A stretch of DNA of 24,926 nt, taken from Hypsibius dujardini (taxonomy: Eukaryota > Tardigrada > Eutardigrada > Parachela > Hypsibiidae). Location: the NCBI GenBank assembly GCA_001579985.1, contig LRSR01006729.1, positions 1-24,926 on the forward strand. The letters run 5' to 3'. Both the position numbers and the translations under genes were made by a program. The stretch's first letter is position 1. Every line of letters begins with the position of its first letter. Of the stretch, positions 9,319-22,285 are shown piece by piece. The notes under the pieces are model-generated. The model saw only the letters and a list, made by a program, of their open reading frames with translations, made no database searches and was not told the DNA's origin.

Positions 9319-10310
9319 AGCGCTGGCAGTGGTGGTGGTGTTGGAGGCGGTGGTGGTGGTCGGACGAATGTGCGATGGAGATGGACTCAGGACGAGATAG
9401 TCGTCCCATCAAAAGTTAGACGGAAGGAAGAGGGATCCCGATCCGGATTTCGCTGACGCTATGGACGAACTGAGTGGCGCATTAAGTTGTTGAAGATTTC
9501 CACGCTCCGGAATCTGCAAGTGAACAATAGTCGCTGTAGAATACTGTTGGAAACACCGAAAAGAAAATACGGGCGTCGTCAGGACTTCTCTTCAGATTCT
9601 GGAAATTCCCTAACTCCCCCAAGACTTTTCAAACTTTGTTCAACGCGAAAAAAAAACTGCGTCTTCAAGTTCTACAGAAAAGAGATTAATGGACAATAGC
9701 TCAGAGGAAGAGAAATTAATAGTCAGCTGCGTCCTCAGCTCAGCGGAAGAAATCTCGAAAAATCATCTCATGAAACTACAGTTCCCCGCTCTTCCGTAAA
9801 CCCGCTTTCCTAATCATTTTGGCCCATTAACTTACAAACACGAATCAGATCTGAGGATCCGTAGGGTAGGCACGCGACGGAAGAGACAATCAAATTTGCG
9901 GCGTCCTCGGCAAAGTGGTTCAACTTCCCCAGCAAAATACAGCAACTTCCCCAACTCCGACCGAATCGCTCTTGCCGAATTACAAATCTCCAGTCCCGCC
10001 GGAGCAGAAAATGTCAAAAATGTGAACAGACGAAGTGTGCCGATCGCAGAGATAACCTCCGTCTGATTGTGGTGGTTTGTGGCGTCGCAAAAACCGGGCA
10101 AAACTTCCGCGTTCAAATTCCACCGCTTGTCCAGCGCCACCGGCCGTGCAGTGATAAAATTCCAATGCCCGAATCCTCTGAGGGATTAGAAAATTTGCTT
10201 GGAAGGGAAATGAACGTGGATGAGGTGAGGCAAATCCCACCGAACTCCATGTACGAAGGGCAAAATAAGAAGAGTTTTTTTTCGCTGCCGTGTGGTCTCA
10301 GCAGTACAAT

Positions 10311-10340
10311 GTGTGTGTCTGTCTGTGTGTCTGTGTGTGT
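10311..10340. repeat. GT/CTGT microsatellite
   Basis: Alternating GTGTGTGTCTGTCTGTGTGT-type repeat of about 30 bp. Confidence 0.85.
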
Positions 10341-10670
10341 CGGTGGTATGTTTGCCGTGAAGATGATGACAAAACCGCGTTGTGTTTATCTCTGCAAAAG
10401 TAAAGGAAAACCCCCCCGTACGGCAAAACCTGTTTCTATATTGATGCAAGACATTTTGCGCAAAAAGCGAAAGAGAGAAGAAGGTGAAGGAGAATTATGA
10501 CTATGAGTGTAGTGTGTGATTTGGATTGGAGCCGGAAGGAATGGAATGGCAGGGCTCGCTGCAAAAATAATACCTGTCGCTTTTCTCTGCCTGAGCTCAC
10601 TCATCAGTTGGCTGCTGCCTCACTGGGCGCGCGCCTGTCTACGGAGAAAGAATTCTCTGTGGTCTCTCTC

Positions 10671-10708
10671 TGTTGTGTGTGTGTGTGTATGAGTGTGTGA
10701 GTGTGTGT
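10671..10708. repeat. GT microsatellite
   Basis: Interrupted (GT)n of about 38 bp, preceded by CTCTCTC; a shorter CTGT/GT run follows at about 10771-10788. Confidence 0.85.
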
Positions 10709-11083
10709 CGCTGCTGTGCGGTGTGTGCTGATCGAATGATTGCGCGCCGCTTGTCTGGCTGCTGTTTTTTTGTCTGTCTGTGTGTGTGACTGCGTGAGTG
10801 AAGTCTCCTGCCTGCGTCTCTCCTTCCTTCATTCAATCGCTGGAATGGGTTGACAAGCTTGGCGCGCATCCAAATATTTAGTTGTTTTTTTTCTGCGATC
10901 GCCTGTGATCGTCGCCTACTGTATGTGATGAGTGTTGTGCTGTTGATTATTGACTGCCTACATAGCATTTACCGGTAAAAAGGGATGAAATTGCACAAAG
11001 CAGGACACTGCGAAAAGGCAACTGAAATTACACTGTGTATTACATGTATAGTTCCAAGGGCCAATGCCCATGGGAAATGGGGA

Positions 11084-11106
11084 CTGTGTGTGTGTGTGAG
11101 AGAGAA
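11084..11106. repeat. (TG)n(AG)n microsatellite
   Basis: TGTGTGTGTGTG directly followed by AGAGAGA. Confidence 0.8.
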
Positions 11107-11500
11107 AGACAATAAGGATGTGAAACAGGTGATTTGGCTCTCGGGGAATCACATCGGGGGTGGGGGGGGGGAGGATTCCCTTTTCTACGTCCCTCGTAAC
11201 ACACGCGCAGCAGGACGTCTTGGGACCCAGCCGGGCTGTTGTATGTGTGTGGCTGTTATATTTGGAGGAAACGGGGAATTTCGGATCGATTTCCGTTTAG
11301 TGCACTAACAGTCACTTTTCTTCGGACTTAACGATCGTAGCGAAGGAATGTGCTCACGATCGTTCTCACATTCGCGTGGTCGCATGAATGCAGCAGCATA
11401 GATACAGTTCTTTTGCAGAAAACGCAATCTATCCGGCTTTAACCGTTTCCAGTCAGGTTCCCACCCTACGAGTAGGTTGCTGGGGTTTAACAAAGTACTT

Positions 11501-11517
11501 GTAGGTAGGTAGGTAGG
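11501..11517. repeat. (GTAG)n run
   Basis: Four GTAG units shortly upstream of the foldback element. Confidence 0.8.
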
Positions 11518-11539
11518 ATGAACGATCCATTTAAATTCG

Positions 11540-11725
11540 TTCGTCGTAGTGCGAAGGAAGGGACCGGATTTGAAACGGCACCTGCGTAAAACGGGAAATT
11601 TTAAGGTAGTATGCACACTTACCGTGTGCAAGTCCCGCTTTGAACACATTGAGTGAGCATACTAACTTAAAACTGCCCGTTTTACGCCAGGCACCGTTTC
11701 AAATCAGGTGTCTTTCGTCGTAGTG
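11540..11725. mobile_element. Foldback (MITE-like) element with 12-bp flanking direct repeats
   Basis: Left arm 11567-11620 and right arm 11651-11705 are inverted repeats of about 54 bp. By eye there are about seven substitutions plus one indel; shared words include GATTTGAAACGG, GCGTAAAACGGG, TTTTAAG and TAGTATGC. The loop is about 30 bp. The perfect 12-mer TTCGTCGTAGTG stands on both sides in direct orientation (11540-11551 and 11714-11725), like a target-site duplication, though longer than usual for most MITE families. It encodes no protein. A structured non-coding RNA, or a locally arisen inverted duplication, is the alternative. Confidence 0.6.
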
Positions 11726-12736
11726 GTGCCATTCCATTGGAACCAAACACAAGGTTCAAGACAGCGCCATCTACCGGAATCGGACAGGACCTACTTCCGC
11801 CTAGTTCCCCGTTTCATGGGATCTTGCCGGATAAACCGTATACGACAAAATTATCTACTCACGAAAGCAATGAGTGAACAAGGATACTTTAAAGATGATT
11901 GGTCGCCTATTAATTCGGCCTGTTTTATTTGACCATGATTAGCTATTGATTGGTCAACGAGACTAGCTTTCACGAATTTGGCACATTCGGCTTGATTGAT
12001 TGAATGATTAACATTTTTAAATATACCTGAGTTTTTTTGCTTCTTCAGGCAGCATTAATTGTGAATACGAGTAAGAAATTTCTGATGTAAAAAGGGCTCA
12101 GTCTGACTATAAACATTGTTGCCAAAGTTTTGGTATACAAATTTCGTTGTGACTTGGCCGATGTTGTTCGCCGAGCGAGCTCCTTTTTGCATGAAAACTG
12201 CAGTGAAACCCAGCGGGATACCTTTTTTTTCCGGTCACGCTCATTTGTCATTATATATTGACTTGTGTACAACGAAATGCCTGTAAACGCCCTTTCATAT
12301 GTTTTTCAGACAGACGGAAAACAGACGCGAATATGGCAAACGGAAAGAATTTATAGCCAGCACGACGTAATATTTCTCCAGCACATTTTTTACGACGCAA
12401 CAAAAGAATTCCCGAGAGAGTGCGAGAGGAAGTTGTCTATGTACGTGCGCGTTTCATAACCCAAGCATCAACAGCCGCTTTTTCTTTTCCTAGACAGACA
12501 GACAGGACAGACGCACACCACAAGATATCTTGCACTTCAGAAGCAGAAGCAAGCAGCACACCACAACTCAAAGGCAGCCCGCCTCCATGCCTCGGTCGTC
12601 CTTTTATGGCTGTCGCCGACGCGGCCACGCCCACTCCACACACCAGACTACGCACACAGCACGAGGTCAAGCGCCTGAAAGGAAACATAACACGGTAGGA
12701 CTGTTTCAGTTCCACCAATCCAGCCGTCGATGGATT

Positions 12737-13019
12737 AATGGAATGGGTGGAATTGGAATAAGTGGAATGAGCTGGAGCAAATTGGATTGAAGAGCGGAAC
12801 TGGAATGCCATTTCAATTTCCATCAGGTAAAATTTCGAACTTTCAATCAGCTCAAACGGACTGCCATCTCGAAATGGAATAGTAATGCATTGCATTGGGC
12901 AAAGGGATGCTTAATAGGAGTAGCACCTACGACACTAGAGCAATTCATTTCAATTTAAGCTCCATTCCTAGTTATATTCCATTACATCTCATTCCATGCA
13001 TTTCATGCTCCCTCCATGG
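12737..13019. repeat. Degenerate GGAAT(G)-type repeats, then the reverse complement
   Basis: GGAATG/TGGAAT words recur at 12737-12808 (GGAATGGGTGGAATTGGAAT and similar). ATTCC/CATTTC words dominate 12810-12830 and 12950-13010 on the same strand. The pattern is decayed, so the borders are approximate. Confidence 0.5.
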
Positions 13020-13382
13020 CTGGCACTGTAGGACATCTGCAGTAGGTGGTGGTTCACTCAACTGACTTAACTCGTCGGTCTGCAAGTCTTGTTTCCTTCA
13101 CAAATAGATCAAGCACACTCACCGCGCGCGCAACTATCAAACTCTTTCTGACTCTCTGCTCGCTCACACTGCAAATGCACAGACACACACCAGACCAGTT
13201 GTCCTACAATATCGGGCCATAATTGTCGGTGACGTCGGTTGAGGATATAATTATTTACGGGATGGGAATACGTCTCTGGATGGAGCTGGGCTGACAGAAT
13301 AAATATCCTGCATTATTTCTGGAGGAGAAAGCGTCAGTTCAATTGTTTTTCTCGCTTGATTGATTGACCGTGCGTGAGAAAA

Positions 13383-16300
13383 ATGGAGGGCGCAAATATC
13401 TACGCCATCAATATTCCCGATGCCCGACTGACGGCAAAGGGAGCGTGGGATTTATCTGTGCATATTACGGATTTGGAAATTCTGAAGACGATCACTGTCA
13501 CGGTAAGAAAATGTAGAGGAATAATACTTTATACGCTCTATTGTTCGTTTGTCTATTCAATTGATTGATCTATTCTTTGATTTTGCTTGATTGTTGATTT
13601 GTTGCGGTTGGTTACACATGTGTTTTCTGGTTTGATTGATTGATTGATTATGTCAAGAACTGTTGCATTTTTTCGCGGTTTTCTTTCTGCGGATCCGAAG
13701 AACATTCCACATTTCAGTGGAATTTCGTTTGGACAAAAGAGGCGAGGAGAGGGTTCAACGGAAATTCAACAATTTTTTGTTGACTCTTTGCTTGCTCTGG
13801 GTGTGTGTAAAGTGAATGGAATGGAAGGAGAAGCACTGATACCAGCAACCGCTGAACTTTAAAAGTTGCATAGACGGGGCAACTGCAAATTTATGACCCT
13901 GGCTATTTATATTGCTCATTTATTTCCTCACGCTGTTTGAATTTCGGGTCATGGTTTCGAAGGAAGGAAGTAGTCGCTGAGAGGACGAATGAACCCTCTC
14001 CGGAATTTGTAGCAGTATTTCTGCTTGATTAATTGATTGATTTGCTTGAGACAAAAGCTCAGCATGAATTTCGTTGAATGGATAGGCTGATTGATGGATT
14101 GAGCAAAACTCAATACTATTTATTTTTATGTTTGTGTGTGTGTCCTGGTTTATATTTTCTTTTTTGCCAGTCATGTTTCATATTTTCTATTTTGTGAATT
14201 GTTTGCTGAAATTAATAAATAAATTGCGTATTGTAAATAATTATTTTAGAATTACACTCCCATTTTTTAAAATTTTCCTGATCGTTGTAGCTACATTTTT
14301 TTTCTTGCGCTTTTTACGACGTGACAATTGATCAGGTTAAAATTAAGATTGAGCACGGCGAGATCGGTCATTTAGATTGCGGACCGATCCATCGCACACC
14401 CGAAAGAGTCAAAGCAAAGCTCGCGTACGAATAATAATCTGACCAGACGACCGCATATGTGTCATAATTACGGGATTAGTAAATGATAAACGCACCGGGC
14501 GTGAACACTTATTTTCTCTGCTGCTGGAGAACTGAGCTGCTCAGTACTGACCGCTTTTTTCCCACCGACACACGGTAAATAGTCATGTCCACCTCGCCCT
14601 CTCTGAGTGTGATCTGCTCGAAAAGAACAGTCACCATTTATTATTCCGCATATTTTGATGGATGATTTGATTATACGACGCAAGCATCTCTCTTGCCCAA
14701 CCCCGGCGCCAAGGCAAGACTCAGGAATGTAAACTGCGTATGAGAACATTGTATTTTGGATTTCCAGTCATCTCGAACATCTTCACCGGTGGCTGGAAGA
14801 TTCATATGTTCGTTTTTTGGCGGAACAGTTCATGTCTTCGTCTTCACATCTTCGAATCTGTTTGTTTGTCTGCCTGCCTGCCTCTGCCTGCCTGTCTACC
14901 TGCATGCTGTCTGTCTATCTGCCTGCATCTGTCTTGTCTGTCTCGTATTCTGTCTGTCTATCTGTCTGTCTGTCTGTCTGTCTGTCGGTCAATTTGTCTG
15001 CCTGTCCTGTCTGTCTCTTTGTTTCTGTACCCCTCAACGTGTCTGTCAGTCTGTTTGCCTGCCTGCCTAGATGTTTTACTGTTACTGAGTATGGTGTATG
15101 ATTATCATACCTTTCAATGGTTGTTTATGGTACACAAGAACCATCTTCGACTGGGGAAAAAAGTATGATTGATCACTTGATCACTCTTGCGTTTTTTAGG
15201 GTGCGGTGACTGGTGACTGGTGACTGTTGGTATGTGTCTGCCTACCTATGTTTGACTGACTGGTCAAACACAAACACACCATTCGTGAACGTGTGGCGCA
15301 CCTCGCGCGACTGATTGTCACAACAGGCTACGGAGACCTTCGCAGTTTTTATCACTTACCTTCGACGGGGAGATAAATTATGGCCAAACACGGATTGGAG
15401 TCCTTATCGATTTTTTATTTATTTTCATAGGACGAGCACTCACAGCACACACACGTACTCGATCCTCGCAAACGAATTCTCGAAATTTATCAAGCCATGG
15501 CGGCCTGCGCCGGGGGCAGGCAAACAAAATTGCTGCATATGTAATGCGGTTTCTCATGCCGTGTCTCAGTCTGTCTGTATTACCTTCGTGTCTGTTTGCC
15601 TGTCTGCCTGATTGCCCTGTTGTCGGTTAATCTTTTGCAATTCCTGCAAGTCTTCGTACCTGTTTGTCTATATGTCTGTCTGCTTGCCTGTCTGGTTGTT
15701 TGTCTGCTTTGTCTATCTGTTTGTCTGCCTGTCTGTCTGTCTGCCTGAGGTTTTCTGCCTTTGTCCGCTCTGCACGGCATCTGTCGTCTGCGGACAAAGG
15801 AGGTGTAAGAGTTAACACGACCAATATGACCGATCCCTTTGTGTGAAATGATGAACTCTGATTCTGTAATATGATCTGTTGTCTCGCGAAATGTCGTGAC
15901 GATTAATGTGACCACGCGCGCGCGCAACGACCAGCAGTGGAATCGTGCTGCTGAGCTCCCATCGGAGGATAAAAGCACAGCGGAATTTCGCTGCAGCTGA
16001 CAAATTTGATCAAAAGAGCACACACTCGCACACTCTTGCCTGGACAAAATTGTTCTCCCATCCTCGGTATCACAATAATTTCGAAACGTTTTCCGCTGAC
16101 TCTTGTGACCCGGCAGCAGAATCGATTTATTCCTCGTTCACTGCTAAACGACAGTTATTATAATGCTTTGTGCCGGAGTCTTTCTCTCCCTGACTCCCAG
16201 CGCAAATTGGATTGAATTAAGTCACGAGTTTTATAAGCGCTCGCGTAAATGGCTTTTTAATACACGGTTGCAGATAATTTCCACGTGTGTCTCCATGAAG

Positions 16301-18943
16301 AGAAGAGAAAGGAGGTGAATGATGTTTACTCTATTTCAAGCCAGAATGGGTTGTTCTTGTTAGGAAACTAATGTAAACCATATTTTGTGTAACAGTTCTA
16401 TTCGCATTATCGGTTTGCCCCAAAACGAGGTTATGGAAAGCCTAGTCATCGGTCTTCTTACGACTATGCCTACTTTTCTGTCTGTGCCTGTATTTTTTAG
16501 CTATCTGTCTGCTTTTCGGCATCTGTATCTGCCTATCTGCCTGCCTGTCTATCTGCCTGACCGCCTGTCCGTCTGTCTTGTCTGAGTGGTTGTCTGTTGT
16601 CTGGTTTTCTGTCTGTCCGTTTATTTGTATGCCTGTCTGTGTCTGTTTGCCTATCTATCTGTTTATGTGCCTGCTGATTTGATTTATATTTTTGTTGGAT
16701 TGTCTGTATGAGTTCACCACCGCCTCACTCTTCCGCTGCTTCTCACTCTTCCACGAGCTCCGTAATGGTTTTAGTATTTTAATGTATCTTATTATTACGC
16801 TGACCGATTTCGCACACCAGGTCAAACGGTGGTACATCGTTTTTTATTCGATCGTGCGCGCTCGGGATCTGCTCGAGCGGAAAGAATAAAAATTGAAGTC
16901 GTCGTCGGAGGCGGCGAGTTAGCGAGCGTAAAGAGTCGATTTTTACGATTTCGCGATTCTTTGCCTGCTTGTCCCTCTCTCCATGTGCTTGCGATTGCCC
17001 GACACCGAATAGATGACTCTGTGCTACCAGAATCAATTTTCGCCGGATCAAAAGTAGCTTCTGTGCAAATAAAGTTCTCGTAGCGCGTGCAATTTTTATA
17101 TCGTGAAAAGTTCAAGTCGTATCGCATAAGGGAAAGATGCGTTAAAGTGAGGAGGCAGACACGCCAGCGAGAGAGAGAGAGAAAGGGAGGCGAAATAAAA
17201 GATTGATGAGAACGCAATTACATTGGCTATATTTAGGCCCTTAAATATTTGCATTCTTGATTGCCCAGAGGGAGAAAGATTTTATGGGCGAAAGAAGATG
17301 GCACCGGGGATTTATCTCATAACTTAATCAATCAACCAATGGATGTAATCTAAATCCCTTTTCGCTATCAGTTTCCCGCTTTTCGTCTCATCTGTCTGCG
17401 TATCTGACCGTCTGACTGTCTAAATAATTGTCTGCCTTTCTGCCTTTCTGCCTGCCTGTCTATCTGATTGTCTGATTGTTTTTCTGCCTTTATGTCTGTT
17501 TATATTTTTATTTGTATGTTTTGTCTGTCTGTCTGTCTGCCTGTCTATCATGTCTATATGCCTGACTACCTGTCAATCTCTCTTTCCTCCGTTTGTGTGT
17601 TTGTCTGCATACCTTCCGATCCGTCTCTCATCGATTTACTATTCTGATCAAATGTTCTTATTTTGTTCCTTACAGGGCGATATGAACATCGGTGGAGTCA
17701 TGCTGCGACTGGTGTCGGATCTCGCCATGACTCGCGACTGGAGCGACCACGAGCTCTGGTGGCCGGAGGAGAACAAATGGCTCAACCGCAGCCGCTCCAC
17801 CCTGGATCAGTACGGAGTGACCGCCGCGGCCAAGATCTGCTTCACGCCGAAGCACAAGATTATCCGCGTCCAGCTGCCGGATCTCCAGTACATCACCGTC
17901 AGCGTTGACATGTCCAGCACGGTCTTCAAGGCAGTCTGCGATCTGTGCAAGTCGCTGGGTAAGGCATCAACATCAATTTTATGCACAAGCAGACAGACAG
18001 ACATCGGAACAGACAGACAAACACCGGAACAGGCAGGCAGGCAAGCAGGCAAGGCAATCAATCATAAGAAGGTCGTTCCGCTGGACGTCGTCTTCCGCCG
18101 TCCATCCATCCATCCATCCATCCGTTCGCGATAAGACCTCTGCAAGACGGGAATGGGACCATTTTAATGAAGTAAATGGCCGCGATGAAAGACGGGGTTT
18201 ATGCGTATACGATGCGGGAGAGATATTCCATATCCCACACACGCACATGTGTCCGGCAACTGTGCGGGAGATCTGTGGCCTAGATGATTTATTTCTCGAA
18301 TCAGCCAATGAGAAATAGAAAAGATTATTCTTTTTCATAGGCAGCCTGTTGCCGGTACGCTCGTTTTTACTCGGCCGATTGATTCGTGACTCCATCCAGT
18401 AAAGTCAGTCAGAGCTGGGATCTCGGGCATGTAATCCAAACAAGCTGCTGCGGGGGCTTGGTGGGGGGAGTGCATTATTATTGTTTAAACGGAGTAGTTT
18501 AGTCCACCCCTGCTGCAGGAAATGACCTTAATTGGTGGGGGAATTTTAAAAACGATCTCATTATGTGTCCGACCAGGGCCCATGTGGGTTGCGGAGGCAG
18601 GCAATGGAGTCACAGCGTAGATATATACGAGGGATGAGATTGACTTTCGAGAGTAATCAAAGCTGATGTGTAGGCGGGATATTAGGCCCCTCTGCTCTGT
18701 CCACTTAGGGGATGGACGGAGGTGCCCTTGAGCCTCTGACCGTCCATCCGACTCAGATCCGGTTACTGGTTTCCGGCTAGTTGGTTTATATAAACAATCG
18801 GGCATTTAAGGCATGATGAGGGGGTTGGGGCATGTCTTTTTTAGAGAGAAAAGCGGTTCAGTTGACCGATAGCCAGACAGAAACAGGCAGGCACGTAGGC
18901 AGACAAACCGGTCAGACTGTCAGACTGACAGACAGATAGACGA

Positions 18944-18976
<33 letters not shown>

Positions 18977-20837
18977 TTGACTGACTGACTGACTGACGGA
19001 CGGACGGACATTTTCGTTCGTAGAAAGTTTCCTTGACAGTTTTGTACTGTTCTTGCAGGCATAAGGCACGGTGAGGAGCTCTCCTTCTGCAGGCATTTGC
19101 CCAACCAAGCGCTCAAGAAGAACACAGTCATCTCACCGGACTTGCCGCCCGCCGTCCGGCTCCAGGACACGCTTCCACGTGGTGGTGGCGCTGGCTTGCA
19201 GCAGTCCAGATCGATGAACAGTCTGGATCGGAGATCCTTGGGCACGCCCACACCGCCGGCCAATGGTGTCAGCTATCACACGCCCTCGCCGCATGGTACG
19301 CTCTCGCGCAACTCGCACAACACACTGAGCAGCTCCTCGGGCGGGGAGAAGTGGCATCCGTTTTACGCGCAAAATCCTTACACCACACCGCTCTACGCGG
19401 CACCCGAAAAGGGAACGGTCAACATTGTCGACGGCAATGGCCAACATGAAGGTGCGACGGTTTTTCGTTACACAATGTTTATTGCATCTCCTCTATTCTT
19501 TCTGTTTGTGTATCTGTCTGCCCTTCTCTTTCTGTATGTCTGCCTGCCTAACTGTCTGTCTATCTGTAAGTCTGTCTGTCTCTGTCTGTCTGGCTGGCTA
19601 CTTGTCACTGTTAGTCTGTCTATCTGCCTGCCTGACTGACTGACTGTTCATGATGCTCAAGTCTATGTGGAATTATCCCTGCCTGTGTGTCCCAATGACT
19701 GTCTTCCTTTTTTCTCATTTACGTCGGCTATCTGACGAAATCGAGTTTAGTTTGATTCGATAGCCTCACTTCTCTATAGGCTTATCTGTCACCGTCTACT
19801 GAAATTTTTCTTTTGCGTATAAAGCTATCGTCTAAGCTAAGAATTGCGCCGTCGCGCGATTGTGCCGTATATTTCGTTTCGTAAAAAAACCTCACATTCT
19901 TTTGCAGATGTCCTTGATGTCGACTTGGCGCGCTCCCCGCAAACACCGTCCCGCGAGGCGACTGACACGCTGTTGCGCCCGCGAACTCGCCTGGAAAAGG
20001 CGCGACAGAATGCCGCTTGGCTGGACTCATCGCGGTCGCTGTACGAGCAGGGAATTCGAGAAGGCGACACTGTGCTTTTAAGGTATCCGGTGTTGCGGGC
20101 GATTATGTACAGTACGACGCGTATCGGGGAAAAAGTGACCGTATTCAATTCCCCACCCCGAAACAGGTTTAAATTCTTCACCTTCTACGATCTGAATGCG
20201 AAATTCGATGTCAAGCGAATTAATCAGATCTACGAGCAAGCGCGGTGGATGCTGCTGGCGGAGGAGCTTGACTGCACCGAGGAGGAGATGATGCTGTTTG
20301 CGGCACTCCAGTATCAAGTAAGTAGCCGGTAGCGCTAACCACTAACCGCGTTATCTCGGATCCGGTGCTCCCTCTTTCGCTGTTTTATTTCGGATATGCA
20401 TTTGAAAAGCAGAGCATCTCTTTCACTCGTTCGCTTTTGATCTACCTCCTCCTCGTGCGCACTCTTTCTGATGTTTGTTTTGCGTATGTGTAGGTGCAAC
20501 TTCAATCTCAAGTGCCACAGGCTGTGTCGCAGGCTCCGGAAGACGACATTGACGCAGCGCTGAACGACCTGCAAACAACACTCGAAGGCGTCAACTCGCC
20601 GACGTTCTATAACGACATCATGCAGGTCCCGGTGCTCAGCGATTACCTTCAGTTCCTTAAGCCGAAGAAATTTACGCTACGGGTAAGGCATTAGTGAAGT
20701 CAGGCAACAGCTACCATTCCGACTTTCCGTATACATGCATTTGTTTCTGTTCGTAGTGCCAGTCATCATGCCTGCCTATGCCTTGTCTGCATGTTGTCTT
20801 ACTAAGTTCCCATCGTGGACTTGATTGCCTGCCTGCC

Positions 20838-20874
<37 letters not shown>

Positions 20875-22232
20875 GTCTCTCTCTCTTTGTCTGTCTGCCT
20901 GCCTGTCTGCATGTCCTTTTGTTTGTCTGTCTGTTTCTATGTCTGTATGCCTGTCTTGTCTTGTCTGTGTGCATTTCTTTATTCTTTTCTGTCGGTGCTT
21001 GTCTGTCTCTCACGTTAGGTATCAAGTATCTAAACGATGGTTTCGCAGTCTACTTACGTATATGATATGCCAACTGTGATTGGCAACATTGAATTTAATT
21101 TAAATAAGTGTGGCATTTACGATACCCATTTTTGACAAGAATTTTTTTCTCGCACTAAGCTCTCTCCGGCGTCGTGTATTTTTAGCTCGAACAAGCACAG
21201 AGCTTCACAGCCGTCTTATTCACGCGACTGATTTGCCTGCTCCACTTTCCTGATCGAGAACAGCTAATAGGCGGAATATTCTGTCAGTTAACGAGTCTGT
21301 CTGTCTGTCAAAACACACGCACAAGTCCACCGATAGTGAAAAAAGAATGTGTTTCGTGGTTAGACGGATGGGAGAGAAAGTTCTTCTTTCTAAATCCACT
21401 GAAAAGTGCGTTGCTGTGTTTTTTAGACAGGATACTAAATGGGCTAGTCTGTTCGAGGTGTCTTGTCACATAGACGTCAAATTTATCGCTGAAATGAGAT
21501 AACAGCTTGGCGACTGTCAGAGGAAGGAATACTTGTTCTAATCTAATGCTGCCCGTTTTTGTTGTTGCAGGGTTTTCGGCCATACTTTGTGGTGCTTCGT
21601 GACACCACCCTCTCCCTCTTCAAGGATGAGCACGACACGCAGAGCGAACCGTCGTTGGAGTTGAATCTGCGCGGCTGCGAGGTGGCACCCGACGTCGTGC
21701 TGACCAACGCAAAATACGGCATCAAGTTACAGGTGCCGATGGCGGATGGAATGCAGGAGATGTGGTTGAGGTTCGTTTCAGGCCGTGCTACAAAGAAGGA
21801 GATGAACACTTCAGAGTTCAGACATTCCCATTCGAGTTTCTCTGACGACAGTTGCTAATCTTTTCTCCTTTTGTGCGGCAGATGCGTCAGCGACGCACAG
21901 TACGCCAAATGGATGGCTGCATTTAAACTGGCATCGAAGGGGAAGACGATGGCCGACAGCTCGTACCAGGCGGAGGTCCAGAATCTACTCAGTCATCTGG
22001 CGCTCCAGCATACCTCCCATCGCCAAGACATAGACCCGGTGGCGTTGAATGTCGACTTGGATCAGTACGTCGCACCGAGATTCACAAAGAAGAATCGGAA
22101 TCACAAGTGAGTTTATAATTGATATGTTGGAAGTTTAGACGTCCGAATCATATTGAAGACAGACGGACAGTCAGATGGACAGATACAGTAGATACACGTA
22201 GTAATACAGACAGTCAGACAAGCACACAGACT

Positions 22233-22285
<53 letters not shown>

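Larger units (their letters stand above)
9319..13382. other. Head-to-head spacer between SLC27A (-) and kindlin (+)
   Basis: About 4 kb that must hold both promoters and 5' UTRs. No coding exon is recognised: frames at 9832-10140, 10069-10500, 12437-12895 and others have no family features. It contains GT microsatellites (10311, 10671, 11084), a GTAG run (11501-11517), a foldback element (11540-11725) and GGAAT-like repeats (12737-13019). A near-CRE TGACGTCG lies at 13230-13237, about 150 bp before the kindlin ATG; this is a weak hint of promoter only. Confidence 0.6.
13503..17675 (+). other. Kindlin intron 1 (4.2 kb)
   Basis: No exon or nested gene is recognised on either strand. It contains TTGATTGAT runs (13553-13650 and 14020-14100), three GGTGACT units near 15204-15226, and CTGT-type arrays at 14855-15066, 15561-15748, 16475-16672 and 17385-17625. 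Two GC-richer patches (about 15295-15330 and 15480-15530, and 16850-16930) have no coding signal; they could be regulatory, but nothing shows it. Confidence 0.75.
17959..19058 (+). other. Kindlin intron 2 (1.1 kb)
   Basis: Flanked by consensus sites (GTAAGG donor, TTCTTGCAG acceptor). Holds ACAG-type arrays at both ends and a CCAT run. The middle (18130-18860) has no recognised feature. Confidence 0.8.

Noticed and set aside
10069-10500. 143-residue frame in the head-to-head spacer
   Set aside because: No recognisable domain, includes GT-microsatellite sequence, and no conserved splice context.
11750-11762. tRNA B-box-like GGTTCAAGAC
   Set aside because: Lacks the following conserved bases, an A box at the right distance, and a cloverleaf.
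12437-12895. 152-residue minus-strand frame upstream of kindlin
   Set aside because: Low-complexity Ser/Ala-rich composition, overlaps the GGAAT-like repeats, no family features.
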